5,801 nucleotides of DNA, from NCBI GenBank assembly GCA_003222935.1, contig QHXL01000464.1, forward strand, positions 4,788 through 10,588, read 5' to 3'. The translations under genes were made by a program, and so were the position numbers. Below, piece by piece: positions 5,173-5,801 of this stretch. Under the pieces are notes generated by a model, which made no database searches, was not told where the DNA came from, and saw nothing but the letters and a program-made list of their open reading frames with translations. Position 1 is the stretch's first letter, and every line of letters starts with the position of its first letter. The stretch is from Acidobacteriota bacterium (GTDB lineage Bacteria; Acidobacteriota; Blastocatellia; Pyrinomonadales; Pyrinomonadaceae).

Positions 5173-5801
5173 CTAAATTACAGTCCCATCCTTGATTACG
5201 GCATTCTTGGGAACGATGATAATTCCATCGCGAATGTAGTACGACTTGTCTTCGCTCTCAGCCTCTACAGTGCCCGCCTCATTTAGTAAACGCGCGCCAT
5301 TTCCAATTCGCGCATTCTTGTCGATGATCGCTCGTCGGATAACACTTCCCTCGCCTATACCAACTCGAGGTATTCCGTTTTTCAGATCCTGCCGCATGTC
5401 ATCGAGCGTTTGATAATAGTCAGCTCCCATAATGTATGAAGAGTCAACCTGAACTCCTTTTGAGATCCGACTTCTCACCCCGACAACACAATTGGTTATC
5501 CTTGCACCGTTAATTATGCAGCCTTCACTTACGATTGAATCGTCGATCTGCGTTTCTTCAACCTTGGACGGTGGGAGGTAGCGAGCTCGCGTGTAGACCG
5601 GTGCCGAGGTTGGCCCGATAGAACGCGCCAATCGTTCCGATGTCTTCCCAGTAACCATCAAAAAGATGAGCCTGCACGTGCCCGGCATTTATTGCTGCCG
5701 GTATGATCTCACGACCGAAATCCACCCACTTCGTATCCTGGGCCAACAAACTTACCAGCCGTTCATACTTGAAAACATAGATACCCATCGAAGCGAGGTA
5801 A
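5173..5801 (-). pseudogene. glgC: Glucose-1-phosphate adenylyltransferase (3' part), frame-disrupted, running off the window
   Basis: The enzyme makes ADP-glucose from glucose-1-phosphate and ATP, the committed step of bacterial glycogen synthesis. Only the C-terminal part is in the window. From the edge, one frame reads [22 protein letters not shown] and [19 protein letters not shown], the end of the nucleotidyltransferase domain. A second frame continues with [14 protein letters not shown] and the left-handed beta-helix regulatory domain: DDSIVSEGCII, VVGVRSRI, MGADYYQ, GIGEGSVIRRAIIDKNARIG, YYIRDGIIIVPKNAVIKDGTVI. Between FYRANL and APVYT only one base remains (around 5605), whereas family members normally have about 14-15 residues there. 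A deletion of roughly 40 bases (3n+2) therefore seems to have removed the linker and shifted the frame. The first frame ends in an unrelated tail with a stop near 5558-5560. If the disruption is real, the protein lacks its beta-helix domain; an assembly error is the alternative. The catalytic N-terminus lies beyond 5801. Confidence 0.85.

Overview
This is a bacterial chromosomal segment of roughly balanced base composition. It carries RNase HII, two stand-alone modules of the LigD end-joining enzyme and the 3' end of glgC. Gene content is compatible with a soil Acidobacteriota-type bacterium: a small protein beginning MARGWESK follows glgC, RNase HII has an N-terminal extension, and LigD domains occur singly. 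The taxonomic call rests on remembered family resemblance, not on a search, and is tentative. No IS, CRISPR array, tRNA or rRNA was recognised.

Layout. Positions 1-199 hold no supportable gene. A single-domain CheY-like response regulator (200-646, +) converges on, and overlaps by 45 bp, a minus-strand gene for an uncharacterised multi-pass membrane protein (602-1170), which is broken by a frameshift near 960-980. A divergent intergenic region follows (1171-1292). Then come RNase HII (rnhB, 1293-2198, +) and a stand-alone LigD-type 3'-phosphoesterase (2265-2933, +). These converge on a minus-strand DUF488 protein (2952-3494) and a stand-alone LigD-type polymerase/primase (3640-4653). The 4654-4918 gap contains a perfect 34-bp inverted repeat. 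The window ends with a minus-strand pair: the 3' part of glgC (5173 to beyond the window edge), which looks disrupted by a short internal deletion near 5600-5610, and an 83-residue coiled-coil protein starting 2 bp after the glgC stop.

How the genes may work together. The central block reads as a ribonucleotide-handling DNA repair neighbourhood. In characterised systems, LigD polymerase domains fill break ends preferentially with ribonucleotides, LigD phosphoesterase trims 3'-ribonucleotides and removes 3'-phosphates, and RNase HII incises DNA at embedded ribonucleotides. All three activities lie within 3.4 kb here, but no ATP-dependent ligase domain and no Ku is present in the window. The grouping is visible; functional cooperation is inference. 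The glgC part belongs to glycogen synthesis and seems unrelated.

Two independent genes carry frame disruptions within 5.8 kb. This points either to assembly error or to gene decay, and should be settled before either gene is called dead.
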